DNA from: DATEOR01 sp036279015
GTDB taxonomy: Bacteria > Actinomycetota > Thermoleophilia > Gaiellales > Gaiellaceae
Assembly: GCA_036279015.1 (NCBI GenBank)
Contig: DASUJY010000048.1
Span: 1 to 64,000, forward strand
Direction: 5' to 3'
DNA: 64,000 bases
The notes beneath the pieces were generated by a model. That model was given only the letters and a program-made list of their open reading frames with translations. It made no database searches and had not been told where the DNA came from. The position numbers and the translations under genes are program-made. Numbering within the stretch: position 1 is the first letter of the stretch; each line of letters opens with the position of its first letter. Shown here in pieces: positions 7,496-15,655 of this stretch.

Positions 7496-9864
7496 AGGCC
7501 GAGCCCGGTCCCGTTGACGCCGCGCGTGAGGCCGGGATCGAGCCGGTAGAACTTCTCGAAGATCCGCTCGTGCTCGTCGCCGGGGATGCCGAGCCCATTG
7601 TCGGAGACTTCGATCCTCGCGAACTGCCCGTTGCGCGCAAGGCGGAGCTCTACCTCACCTCCTTGCGGCGAGTACTTGACCGCGTTGTCGACCAGGTTCG
7701 TCAACACCTGCCGGAGTTGGTTGGCATCGCCTGCGACCGGCGGCACGTCGCCGGGGACGAGTATCCGCAGGTCGATGTCGGCGGGAAGATGGAGCTCGGC
7801 CGAGTCGACGACGCTGCGGGTGAGCGCGACGGGGTCGAACTGCTCGACGGCCAGGTGCAGGCGCCCGGAGTCGAGCTGCCCGGCGAGCAGGATCTGGCCG
7901 ACGATCCCGGAGAGGCGCTCGGCCTCGCGGTCGATCATCTCCATCAGGGCCTCGCGCTGCTCTGGATCGATGGTGACGTCGGTCCTGCGGATCGTCTTGA
8001 CTGCCCCGAGCACCGCGGCGAGGGGTGTGCGGAGCTCGTGCGAGGCCGTGGCGACGAAGTCGCTCCGGTCCCGCTCGAGCAGCCGCTCCTCGGTCACGTC
8101 CCGAAGCGCGTAGACGATGCCGTCTCCAAAAGCCACCCCGGAGACCGAGATCCATTGCTCCCCCCCGCCCTCGGCGAGGAGCGGCAGAGCGACGGGGCCT
8201 CGCGTGCGGCCCGGGTCGGGCCGTGCGTTCTGCTCGATCGCGGCCCAGCTGGGGATCGTGGCCGCCGGGTCCTCCCCCACGACCGCTGATTCGTCGACCG
8301 AGAGGATGCGGGCGGCGGCCGGGTTGATCGAGACGACGGCGCCCTCCTCGTCCAGGAGCACGACGCCGTCGTCGACGTGCGCGAGCGCACGCGAGGCATT
8401 GCCGCGTCGCTCGGCCTCGCGGTAGAGAGTCGCGTTGTCGATTGCAGCGGCAGCCCGGCGGGCGAGCTCGGAGGCCAGGTCGAGGTCGAGCTCCGTGTAG
8501 CGCGGCGCCGTGTCGTCGCGAATGAGCGTCACGGCGCCGAGTGCGCGGCCGCGGGCGACGAGCGGCACGGTGATTGCAGACCGGAGGCCCAGCTCGCGCA
8601 CGATCCGGAGGAGGCGTTCATCCCCGCGGGCGGCCTGCTCGAGAAGCTCCTGCGGGATCTCGGGAACGAACTCGGCGGTCTGCGTCCGGAGGACGTTGTG
8701 CACGCCCATCGGCGCGTCCGGGTCGGGCGGATACTCCTCGCCGAGCCGCTCCGCCCAGGCAACGCGCGCAGGATCCTCGTGTGCGACGGCAAGCCGCCGC
8801 ACCGACCCGTCCGGCACCACGATGTCGATCGCGCACCAGGTTGCCATCCCGGGAACCGCGAGCCGAGCCAGCTGCGTAAGCGTCGCCTCGTAGTCCAGCG
8901 AGGAGCCCAGGAGCTCGCTGGCGTCGGCGAGGAACGTCATCCGCTCTCTGAGCGCGCGCTCGGCCTGGTACAGGCGAACGCGCTCGAGCGCCTGGGCGGC
9001 CTGCTGCGCGAGGGTGGCCTTGAGGGCGCGGCGATGGTCGTCGAACTCGACCTCCGTGCGGAACGTGAAGGCGATGCCTCCGATCGCCCGCCCCTCGACG
9101 AGGAGAGGAAGGATCGCGAGCCCATGGCTGGGGCCCTGGATGCCGGCCATGGACGGAAACCGCGCATCACGCTCGGCCGTCGTGTCGAAGAAGAAGGACT
9201 CCCGGTCGCGAATCGCTTCAGCCATCGGAGTCTCGCTCGAAAGGGGAAAGGTCTCCCAGCCCGAGAACGCGTCCGAGTCGTAACCGCGGGCTGCGACGAT
9301 CTCGACTGTCTCGCCGTCCGCGGCGAGCAGTCCGATCGCTCCCGCTCGAGCCTCCGCCGCCTCGACGCCCTCCGTGACGACGGCGTCGAGCACCGCCTGC
9401 GGCGTCATTGCCTCTGCCAGCCTGGCAGTAACCCGTTGCAGACGGTTGGCGCGCGCAGTCGCCGCCTCCGACTCGCGCTGCACCGCCCGCCGGCGCACGA
9501 AGAGCTGGGAGATGAGGACCGCGACGACGAAGAAGAGCGCGACCCCGGCGAACTCGTCGCCGGTACCCGGGACGATGTCGTGGCGCGGCGGCGTGTAGAA
9601 GAAGTCGAGCGTGACGGTGGCGAGCAGGGTCGCGAACAGGCCGGGCCAGAACCCGCCCAGGTTGGCGGCCAGCGCGACGGCCAGCAAGAGCAGGAAGCCG
9701 ATGATCCTCGGGCTCGGCCTGTTCGCGAGCAGGTCGAGCGACGAGATGATGGCCGGGCCGATGACGGCCGCCGCCCAGCCGAGTGCGGTCGAAGACCGCC
9801 GTAGCGATGAGAAGTTACCCGTCGTCCCCCGCTCCTTCTGTCGACCGGGCTGAGCTGCCGCCAT
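7390..9864 (-). CDS. Sensor histidine kinase: DUF4118 membrane domain, two GAF, PAS
   Basis: 824 residues. Order: four membrane helices of the KdpD/DUF4118 type (about 30-130), GAF (about 150-310), GAF (about 325-485), PAS (about 500-610), HisKA with the phospho-acceptor in ATASHELRTPL (about 620), HATPase_c with N box NLVDNAVKYS, DNGLGIPGDEHERIFEKFYR and GTGLGLYISKEL. ATG 9864 replaces a TTG at 9891. It follows the single-domain response regulator at 9900-10331 by 35 bases, so the two probably form a phosphorelay operon. Its 3' end overlaps the convergent membrane-transferase gene by 106 bases. Confidence 0.9.
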   Translation of the reverse strand: MAAAQPGRQKERGTTGNFSSLRRSSTALGWAAAVIGPAIISSLDLLANRPSPRIIGFLLLLAVALAANLGGFWPGLFATLLATVTLDFFYTPPRHDIVPGTGDEFAGVALFFVVAVLISQLFVRRRAVQRESEAATARANRLQRVTARLAEAMTPQAVLDAVVTEGVEAAEARAGAIGLLAADGETVEIVAARGYDSDAFSGWETFPLSSETPMAEAIRDRESFFFDTTAERDARFPSMAGIQGPSHGLAILPLLVEGRAIGGIAFTFRTEVEFDDHRRALKATLAQQAAQALERVRLYQAERALRERMTFLADASELLGSSLDYEATLTQLARLAVPGMATWCAIDIVVPDGSVRRLAVAHEDPARVAWAERLGEEYPPDPDAPMGVHNVLRTQTAEFVPEIPQELLEQAARGDERLLRIVRELGLRSAITVPLVARGRALGAVTLIRDDTAPRYTELDLDLASELARRAAAAIDNATLYREAERRGNASRALAHVDDGVVLLDEEGAVVSINPAAARILSVDESAVVGEDPAATIPSWAAIEQNARPDPGRTRGPVALPLLAEGGGEQWISVSGVAFGDGIVYALRDVTEERLLERDRSDFVATASHELRTPLAAVLGAVKTIRRTDVTIDPEQREALMEMIDREAERLSGIVGQILLAGQLDSGRLHLAVEQFDPVALTRSVVDSAELHLPADIDLRILVPGDVPPVAGDANQLRQVLTNLVDNAVKYSPQGGEVELRLARNGQFARIEVSDNGLGIPGDEHERIFEKFYRLDPGLTRGVNGTGLGLYISKELVERMSGRISVRSELGRGSTFVVEVPLAV

Positions 9865-9899
9865 GCTACGACGCGCCGCGCGAGGCGGCAACGAACGGG

Positions 9900-10331
9900 C
9901 TACCCGTCGTCCAGATCAGCGGGCCAGAGCGTCGCCGGCCGTTCGCGCCGGATGGCGTCTGTCTCGCCCAGCCGGCAACGGGCGACCACCTCGGCGACGA
10001 CGGGCGCGAGCCGGACGGGATCGAACGGCTTCAGGATGTACCCGAGCGCGCCCAGCGCCTCCGCCCGGCGGCGATCGGCTGGGGTCGCCCGCGCGGTCAG
10101 GAAGAGGAACGGGATACCGCTCGTCCGCTCGTCCTCGGCCAGCTTCTGCGCCACCGTCCAGCCGTCTACCCGAGGCATCATCAGGTCGAGCAGGATGATG
10201 TCGGGCGCCTGGGAGCGCGCCGCCGCGAGCGCCTCCTCGCCGTCGCTCGCCTGGAGCACCTCCATCCCGGCCAGGGACAGGTTTACCTCGCAGAGCAGGC
10301 GAATCGGGGGCTCGTCGTCGGCCACGAGCAC
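9900..10331 (-). CDS. Single-domain response regulator (CheY-like)
   Basis: 143 residues: one receiver domain and a short tail, no output domain. The acidic pocket is in VADDEPP, the phosphorylated aspartate in ILLDLMMPRVDGW, the conserved Thr in FLTARA and Lys in GYILKPFDP. It lies immediately upstream of the histidine kinase gene on the same strand. The protein at 33811-34251 is clearly related (same LLC-VNL helix 1 and IKPFxPV end), so the window has two such kinase/regulator pairs. GTG 10331 is the only start close to the first strand. Confidence 0.9.
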   Translation of the reverse strand: MLVADDEPPIRLLCEVNLSLAGMEVLQASDGEEALAAARSQAPDIILLDLMMPRVDGWTVAQKLAEDERTSGIPFLFLTARATPADRRRAEALGALGYILKPFDPVRLAPVVAEVVARCRLGETDAIRRERPATLWPADLDDG

Positions 10332-10416
10332 CCGAAGCCGTGCGGGGTCGGGCGGGACGGGGGCGCTGTTGATCGCCAGGATCAGGCCAGTCTACGGCCG
10401 CCCAAAGATCCCGGGC

Positions 10417-10779
10417 CTAGGCGCGGCGCTGTTGAAGGCGGCCGAACACGGGTCGCGTCGAGGGTCGCGCGGGCCCGCTCCACGTGCGCGTGACGTCGAA
10501 TCCCCACTTGCGCACGGGATCGACGCGCGTCGTGTCACGGGCGTGCTCGTAGGACCATACGGTCTCGCGGTGCCCCTGCTCGACCTTGACCACCTCGAGC
10601 GCGTTGACGAGACCCTCGCGGCGCGGATCGCGCCGCTGCAGGAGCTCGAACGCGAACTCGACTGCCTGGACGTAGTCCCTGCACTCGTGGCGAACCTCGG
10701 GGCCGAACGCCTGACCCTCGGGGAACTCCCGTACCTCGTATCGTTCTTGCCCGGCCGCATGGCTCAGTGATCCTGCCAT
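10417..10779 (-). CDS. Hypothetical small soluble protein
   Basis: 120 residues, no recognised domain and no membrane segment. A strong ribosome site AAAGGAG lies nine bases before ATG 10779, which fixes the start even though the frame is open to 10887. The sequence is rich in charged and aromatic residues (YEVREFPEGQAFGPEV, then EVVKVEQGHRETVWSYEHARD) and looks like a compact alpha/beta protein. It sits between the response regulator and the AI-2E-type exporter on the same strand. I do not recognise its function. Confidence 0.65.
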   Translation of the reverse strand: MAGSLSHAAGQERYEVREFPEGQAFGPEVRHECRDYVQAVEFAFELLQRRDPRREGLVNALEVVKVEQGHRETVWSYEHARDTTRVDPVRKWGFDVTRTWSGPARPSTRPVFGRLQQRRA

Positions 10780-10840
10780 GCTGTCGACTCCTTTCGCACC
10801 GAAGCGTAGGGAGCCGCGAGCCGCGCGCACATCCCCCGGT

Positions 10841-11914
10841 TTAGGGACTCGGTCCCGCCGTCTCGGAGCGGTAGCGGAGGAATTCACGCCCGACGGCCTG
10901 GACGATCCCGGCGACGGGGATCGCCGCGAGCGCCCCGAGGATCCCAGCGAGCTCGGCGCCGATGAGGACGGAGACGAGGACGACGAGGGGCGACAGCTGC
11001 ACAGTCCGCCCGTAGATGACGGGCTGGAGGATGTGGTTCTCGAGCTGCTGGTAGACGAGGAAGAAGACGACGATGATCACGCCCTTCACCCACCCGAGCT
11101 CCAAGAACACGACCACGGAGACGATCACGGCGGCGAGCGTCGCCCCCGCGAGCGGGATGAGGTCGAGGATGGCGACGACGACCGCGAGCGCCACCGAGTA
11201 GCTGCTGCCGAGGGCGAAGAGGGCGACCATCGCGGCGAGCCCGGCGATCACGCTGATGACCACGTTGCCGGTCACGTAGCCGCCGACCGTGCGGTAGATC
11301 TCCGTGCCGACGCGCTGCCAGCGAGGCCGGGCGCCTGGGGGCAAGAAGTTGTAGAAGCGCTCCACGAGTCGCGGGCCGTCGAGGAGCATGAAGAAGGTGA
11401 GGAAGGCGATCGCGACCGCGCCGATGATCACCGAGAAGACGCTCTGGGCAACCGCGAGCGCCGGCGCCGTGATCCCCAGCACTCCTCCGGCGCCCTGCTC
11501 CTCGATCGCGGTCCGGATCCGGTCGACGATGTGGTAGTCGCGCTGGAGGAAGCCGAGAGGCCCGCGGCCGGCGACGAGGTCGTCGACGAGGTCCGGCACC
11601 GCCAGGATGAAGTCGGTCACCTGCCGGACGAGCGGCGGTACGACGAGGAAGCCGAGCCCGACGATCGCCGCGAGCGCGATGAAGAAGACGATCGCGGAGG
11701 CGTACCCGCGCCTCAGGCCGCGGCGCTCGAAGATCTCGACGGCCGGGTTGAGCGCGAGGGCGAGGAAGATCGCCACGAGGATCCAGGTGACGATGTGCCA
11801 GGCCAGGTAGACGAACGCGATGATCGCGAGCGTCGCGAGGACGATCCCGAGCACCTGGAGGATCGTCCGCGGCCTGACGTAAACGACCCGCTCGGAGGCG
11901 GGCGGGGTCGCCAT
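10841..11914 (-). CDS. AI-2E family transporter (PerM/YdiK type)
   Basis: 357 residues with about eight membrane helices in the AI-2E exporter pattern: two N-terminal helices, a soluble segment (about 120-170), then helix pairs with the family motif GxxxLIPLAGA (IVAILDLIPLAGATLAAV) and the C-terminal QQLENHILQPVIYGR. Members include the AI-2 exporter TqsA and sodium/proton antiporters; the cargo is unknown. ATG 11914 is preferred to 11962 because the longer form would start inside the divergent gene. Divergent to the LURP-one-like gene, with 46 bases between starts. Confidence 0.85.
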   Translation of the reverse strand: MATPPASERVVYVRPRTILQVLGIVLATLAIIAFVYLAWHIVTWILVAIFLALALNPAVEIFERRGLRRGYASAIVFFIALAAIVGLGFLVVPPLVRQVTDFILAVPDLVDDLVAGRGPLGFLQRDYHIVDRIRTAIEEQGAGGVLGITAPALAVAQSVFSVIIGAVAIAFLTFFMLLDGPRLVERFYNFLPPGARPRWQRVGTEIYRTVGGYVTGNVVISVIAGLAAMVALFALGSSYSVALAVVVAILDLIPLAGATLAAVIVSVVVFLELGWVKGVIIVVFFLVYQQLENHILQPVIYGRTVQLSPLVVLVSVLIGAELAGILGALAAIPVAGIVQAVGREFLRYRSETAGPSP

Positions 11915-11960
11915 GGCGTACAAGCCTGCAGGTTCAGCCGGACGTCGCCAGAATGCGGGC

Positions 11961-12602
11961 ATGGCCGTTCCGGCTCACGATGCGTCCGGCGTGCTGGATG
12001 CGCTCGCGCAGTCGAACCGCTTCCTCGTCCAGCAGGTCTTCCGGCCGATCGCCAACGAGTACCGGATCAGCATTCCGGCGCCCGGGCAGTCCGAGGAGGG
12101 CACGCCGCTCCTCTTCGTGAAGCAGAAGAAGCTCGCGATCAAGGAGGACATCAGGTTCCGGCTCTCCCCGGACGGCGACCCGTACCTCTTCATGATCAAG
12201 GCAAAGACCGTCTTCGAGTTCCGGGGCCGCCACGAGGTGCTCGACGACCAGGGCACCGTGATCGGCCTGCTCGAGAAGGACTTCGCCCGCTCGCTCCTCC
12301 GGAGCCACTGGCACGTCCGCGACCCGACCGGCACGGAGATCTTCGAAGGCTACGAGGCGAATCTGCCGATCGCGCTCATCAGGCGCTTCGCCGGGGCGGT
12401 GTCGGACTGGCTTTCCGCGCTCACCTGGCTCCCGTTCAACTTCGTCCTCATGCGCGACGGCGCCCAGGTGGGAAGCTATCGCCGGGTGCTCGGGAAGCTC
12501 CGCGACCGCTACGTGCTCGAGCTCGAGGGCGACCTCGCGAGCGCCGACCGCCGGCTCGTCCTCGCCTTCGCCGTCGCGCTCGACGCGCTCCAGGACCGCT
12601 AG
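11961..12602 (+). CDS. LURP-one/tubby-like beta-barrel protein
   Basis: 213 residues matching the LURP-one-related (tubby C-terminal-like) fold: VKQKKLAIKEDIRF, then alternating strands DPYLFMIKAKTVFEFRGRHEVLDDQG and RSHWHVRDPTGTEIFEGYE, and a C-terminal hydrophobic helix. In bacteria such proteins are thought to be phospholipid-scramblase-like membrane-associated proteins; function unknown. ATG 11961 has CAGAAT six bases before it, a near -10 box, suggesting a leaderless message. Its TAG overlaps the TAG of the convergent gene (CTAG at 12599-12602). Confidence 0.75.
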   Translation: MAVPAHDASGVLDALAQSNRFLVQQVFRPIANEYRISIPAPGQSEEGTPLLFVKQKKLAIKEDIRFRLSPDGDPYLFMIKAKTVFEFRGRHEVLDDQGTVIGLLEKDFARSLLRSHWHVRDPTGTEIFEGYEANLPIALIRRFAGAVSDWLSALTWLPFNFVLMRDGAQVGSYRRVLGKLRDRYVLELEGDLASADRRLVLAFAVALDALQDR

Positions 12603-13075
12603 TCGGGCTTCGCGCTCATCGCCCAGACCGCGACGAGATAGGCGACGAGCGCAATGAGCGCGAGCACGGCGGCAGAACGCGCGAGGGCGCTCGTGCCGCC
12701 TTCCGTCCGGGATTGCCGCCGAGCTCCCACTCCGGCGAGGATTGTGGCGACGAGGAGAAGGAGACCGCCGAGGTCGGCAGTGATGTAGCCGACCCCGAGC
12801 CAGCTCGGCTCGTCGGGAACGTCGGCCCAGTTCTCCTTCGAGTAGATCCACTCGGCTCCGATCCGCATGACGATCCAGGCGGGGATGGCGGCGATGAGCA
12901 GCGTCCGGAAGGTCAGGCGCGAGAGGGTGGCGCCGCCCACGGAGTCCTTGCCCCAGCCGACTACCTGCGCCGCGAAGGCCGTCAGCAGCGCGCCGACGAG
13001 CACCATCGCGCCGAGCACGTGCAGGAAGAGCGGGAAGTTCCAGCTGTCCGGCCGAACGGCGGCGAGCACGCTCAT
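12599..13075 (-). CDS. Small integral membrane protein, DUF2269-like
   Basis: 158 residues, four predicted helices, N-terminus SWNFPLFLHVLGAMVLVGALL with the family FLHVLG motif. The loop IYSKENWADVPDEPSW faces one side between helices 2 and 3. Its ATG overlaps the TGA of the upstream paralogous gene (ATGA, 13072-13075), so the pair is translationally coupled and may form a hetero-oligomer. The open frame runs on to 13636, but that part is a shadow of the paralogue. No known activity. Confidence 0.75.
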   Translation of the reverse strand: MSVLAAVRPDSWNFPLFLHVLGAMVLVGALLTAFAAQVVGWGKDSVGGATLSRLTFRTLLIAAIPAWIVMRIGAEWIYSKENWADVPDEPSWLGVGYITADLGGLLLLVATILAGVGARRQSRTEGGTSALARSAAVLALIALVAYLVAVWAMSAKPD

Positions 13076-13551
13076 GCTCCCGGCTTGAAGATCATGTCGA
13101 GGATGAAGAGGAGCACGATGACGACGGAGGCGACGTGGAGCCAGAGCCCTCTGCGGCTGCGGAGAAGCGACCGGAGCTCCGGGCTCGGGGAGTCGCCGCC
13201 GCTTCGCTCGAGCTCCCGCGCCCGGTCTCGTGCGGCGTTGTAGACCTTCCCCTCGCGCGAGCCGATCGCCCCGAAGAGGAGCCAGAGGACGAAGGCGGCG
13301 ATGATCCACCCGTCCCAGAGCTCGTAGCCGTCGACGTCGATCGCGAGCCAGATGCCGAACGCGAGGACGCCGGCCATGCCGATGCCGATGAGCGGGTCGC
13401 CGACCCGGGAGACGCGGAAGATCCGGACCACGTCGGAGGGCACGTCGCGGTTCCAGCCCGCCGCGATCGCGACGGAGAAGATCACCATCCCGGTCACCAC
13501 GGCGAAGGCCGAGAGCACGTGGAGGAAGAGCAGCCAGTCGTACCGCGACAC
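13072..13551 (-). CDS. Small integral membrane protein, DUF2269-like
   Basis: 159 residues with four helices, beginning SRYDWLLFLHVLSAF and ending LDMIFKPGA. It resembles the 5501-5971 protein at both ends and the 12599-13075 protein at the N-terminus. The charged loop ARDRARELERSGGDSPSPELRSLLRSRRG lies before the last helix. GTG 13551 opens the first helix directly. First gene of the two-gene operon; the tRNA-Gly 3' fragment of the island lies 20 bases upstream. Confidence 0.75.
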   Translation of the reverse strand: MSRYDWLLFLHVLSAFAVVTGMVIFSVAIAAGWNRDVPSDVVRIFRVSRVGDPLIGIGMAGVLAFGIWLAIDVDGYELWDGWIIAAFVLWLLFGAIGSREGKVYNAARDRARELERSGGDSPSPELRSLLRSRRGLWLHVASVVIVLLFILDMIFKPGA

Positions 13552-13571
13552 GGACGGGCACCCTAACCGAG

Positions 13572-13592
13572 AGAGCGGGCGATGGGAGTCGA
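13572..13592 (-). repeat. 3'-end fragment of tRNA-Gly (left edge of island)
   Basis: 21 bases identical to 14077-14097, covering the tRNA-Gly acceptor strand and part of the T arm on the minus strand. Identity stops abruptly on both sides. Together with the 5' fragment at 16262-16304 it accounts for 62 of the 71 tRNA bases, as expected if an insertion split the original tRNA gene. Confidence 0.75.
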
Positions 13593-13630
13593 CACTTGCA
13601 GAATCGCGGAGAGGAGCCGATAGCAGAAGG

Positions 13631-14032
13631 GTGCATCCGTTTCAGGAGCTGACGAGGCGGCTCACCTGGCTCATCGCCGCCTCGACTGCGTTCTTCCTCG
13701 GGGTCGGCCTCGCCAACCTGGCCACCGGGTTTGTCGGCGGCCCTCTGGCCACAATCGCCTTCTTCGTCCTTGGGGCTTGGGGCGTCTACTCGGTGCGTTC
13801 ACTCTGGCGTTTGCGGCAGGTCGCGCCACGACGAGGCCCTTCAGGAGGCGTTCCGCGGAGCACTTGGGCCGTGCTGTTTGGAGCTCTTGTCGTGTTCGCG
13901 GGGGCAACCTACGTATTGGCGCAGGATGCGACTACAACCGCGCTCATAGCGGCAACGCTCGCTTTTTGCATAGGCGCGGGCGCCTTGCTCGGGAAGAAGC
14001 TCGTGGAGGCGTGGAGCGACGAAGACAAATGA
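13631..14032 (+). CDS. Small membrane protein carried by the tRNA-Gly island
   Basis: 133 residues from GTG 13631 (AGAAGG just before it). Four predicted helices in two pairs: TWLIAASTAFFLGVGLAN and FVGGPLATIAFFVLGAWGV, an Arg-rich loop, then WAVLFGALVVFAGATYVL and TALIAATLAFCIGAGALLG, ending in an acidic tail EAWSDEDK. No family is recognised. It lies between the tRNA-Gly 3' fragment and the intact tRNA-Gly, so it was probably brought in with the island. Codon use is slightly less GC-biased than its neighbours by eye. Confidence 0.55.
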   Translation: MHPFQELTRRLTWLIAASTAFFLGVGLANLATGFVGGPLATIAFFVLGAWGVYSVRSLWRLRQVAPRRGPSGGVPRSTWAVLFGALVVFAGATYVLAQDATTTALIAATLAFCIGAGALLGKKLVEAWSDEDK

Positions 14033-14078
14033 GTGCCCGCGACAGAGAGGCCCTGCTTCCAGGCCCTTTCCCCAATAG

Positions 14079-14149
14079 AGCGGGCGATGGGAGTCGAACC
14101 CACGTAACCAGCTTGGAAGGCTGGGGCTCTACCATTGAGCTACGCCCGC
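14079..14149 (-). tRNA. tRNA-Gly(UCC), intact copy
   Basis: 71 bases on the minus strand. Acceptor GCGGGCG pairs with CGCCCGC, D arm GTAGCTCAATGGTAGAGC, anticodon stem CCAGC-CTTCCAA-GCTGG with anticodon TCC, T arm GTGGG-TTCGACT-CCCAT; discriminator T, CCA not encoded. It is the only intact tRNA-Gly in the window and lies inside the island, between two fragments of another tRNA-Gly copy. Confidence 0.95.
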
Positions 14150-14162
14150 GGAGGAACCTAGG

Positions 14163-14183
14163 TTAGCCCAACGGATGGGCTAA
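14163..14183 (-). terminator. Perfect stem-loop over the stop of the cNMP-gene tail copy
   Basis: TTAGCCCA (14163-14170) and TGGGCTAA (14176-14183) are perfect complements around a five-base loop. The hairpin covers the TAG of the truncated cNMP-gene copy and lies directly upstream of tRNA-Gly. The right-hand copy (16318-16338) has lost the second arm through substitutions. Likely a terminator or processing hairpin. Confidence 0.5.
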
Positions 14184-14247
14184 TCGGTGCCGGCGGTCGA
14201 GGCGCGGAGACGCTCCGACAGGGCCTTGAGGAGCCCGAGCGCGAGCT
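14180..14247 (-). pseudogene. Truncated copy of the cNMP-binding protein gene (last codons only)
   Basis: The minus strand encodes LALGLLKALSERLRASTAGTD and a TAG stop, against LALGLLKALSERLRASTAPSE in the complete gene at 16335-16817. Only about 22 codons survive; upstream of 14247 the sequence is unrelated. It has no start of its own in the same module and is a remnant left by the recombination that built the island. Confidence 0.75.
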
Positions 14248-14362
14248 GCCGGGGACACGCTTCGAGACATATTCGCGCCCGTCTGATATACGTCGACGCG
14301 ACTGCGTAAAGGCCCCCGCGGCGGTAGGACGCCCGGGGGCACGGCACAGGAGGTGCGCTCCT

Positions 14363-15506
14363 ATGCAAGCCCAGGGTAACCGCCCGCGTCTCGGGCCACG
14401 TGTTCCGGGTCGACCGGAAGCGTGGCCCGCGGTGGTACATCAAGTACCGCCTCCCCGATGGCAGGCAAGTGCAGAAGTGCCTCGGACCCGAGTGGCCCGA
14501 CAAGGGCAGGCCAGCGCCCGGCTACTTCAATCGCAAGACAGCCGAGGCTGCGTTGCAGGCGACCCTCACCGATCTTCGGCGGGGACTACTCGCGCTCGCG
14601 GGACGCTCCGGCGCGACCATCGCAGACGCGGCGGAGGAGTGGCTGCGGCACGCGGAGATCGAGCGCGGCGTCAAGTCCTCAACCCTCGCCGAGTACGTGT
14701 CGGTCGTCCGAACGCACATCCTGCCCACGTTCGGCGACTTCGCGCTCGAAGCAGTCGATAGCCGCATGATCGAGCGCTGGCAGGCCGAGCAGCTCGACGC
14801 GGGGCGGCTCTCGCGCCGGACGATCAACAAGACGCTCACGATCCTCGGCGGGATCTTCGAGCGAGCCCGCCGGGTGTGGAAGCTCGACGTGAACCCCGTG
14901 CGAGAGGTGGTAAGGAAACCCGAGCGCTACTCAAGCGACCTCGACTTTCTCTGACCGGAGGAAGTGCAGCGACTCGTGGAGGCGGCCGACTGCGAACAGG
15001 ACGGGACTCTCTTCTTAGTCGCCGCCTTCACCGGCCTCCGCCGAGGCGAACTCATCGCCCTTACCTGGCGCGATGTCATGTTCGAGCAAGACGCCATCCG
15101 CGTCCGAGCGAGCTACACCTACGGACATCTGTCGACCCCGAAGTCAGGCAAGGCTCGAACGGTGCCGATGATCCCGCGAGTCGGGCAAGCCCTTGCGCGT
15201 CTTTCTCTCCGAGGCGAGTTCGTAGGCGAAGACGATCTTGTCTTCCCACGAGCTGACGGGCGCTTCCTCGACGGTTCGGCGCTCACGCGTCGCTTTAAGG
15301 CGACGCTCACCCGAGCTGGCCTGCGCGAGCTGCGCTTTCACGATCTGAGACATGGATTTGCGAGCGTGGCTGTCAGCCACTTGTCGCTTCTCCAACTGAA
15401 AGAGGCGATGGGCCATGCGGATATCCGGACGACGATGCGGTACTTGCACGCCAAGAGCCGAGCCGACGAGGCGCGCAGGCTCGCGCAGGCGTTCGAGGTG
15501 GCGTGA
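14363..15506 (+). pseudogene. Decayed tyrosine recombinase (integrase) of the tRNA-Gly island
   Basis: Two consecutive open stretches in one frame (14400-14954 and 14964-15506) make a complete integrase: N-terminal AP2-like region (RKRGPRWYIKYRLPDGRQ), core-binding helices, then the catalytic domain with R in FTGLRRGELIAL, HDLRHGFAS, MGHADIRTTMRYLH. They are split by one in-frame TGA at 14952-14954 in LDFL-stop-PEEVQRL, where relatives have a sense codon. The strong ribosome site AGGAGG (14348-14353) serves ATG 14363, which is in a different frame; that ATG would give MQAQGNRPR and then needs a +1 shift near 14385 to enter the integrase frame. So there are two lesions, and the gene is most likely dead. 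Confidence 0.75.
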
Positions 15507-15655
15507 TGCCCGTCCACCAGGGCTCGTACTAGTTGTGCTCGCGCTCTCAGGACGATGCTGCGCCGAGCTGAGAACCGCTCAGCTACTTGGTGCCGTCAGT
15601 GCGGGTTCGACCGCAAGCCTCCGCTTCGTTGCGGTGGCACTAGGCCAAACACCCA
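15507..15655. other. Island spacer without a supported gene
   Basis: 149 bases between the integrase remnant and the minus-strand hypothetical gene. A short plus-strand frame with CRQC and RCGG (from 15555) overlaps the next gene antisense and has no ribosome site, so I do not call it. No strong hairpin seen. Confidence 0.4.

Larger units (their letters stand above)
14107..14247. repeat. Left copy of 141-bp direct repeat (tRNA 5' half plus cNMP-gene tail)
   Basis: Matches 16262-16402 without gaps: the first 65 bases (tRNA-Gly 5' half and its leader) are identical, the next 76 bases (tail of the cNMP-binding gene) differ at 11 positions. Homology ends sharply at 14247. The pattern shows that a diverged allele of the tRNA/cNMP junction has been brought into the locus. 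Confidence 0.8.

Noticed and set aside
14952..14954. Selenocysteine at the integrase TGA
   Set aside because: Linker position without redox role, no family precedent, and a second lesion near the start; a nonsense mutation is simpler.
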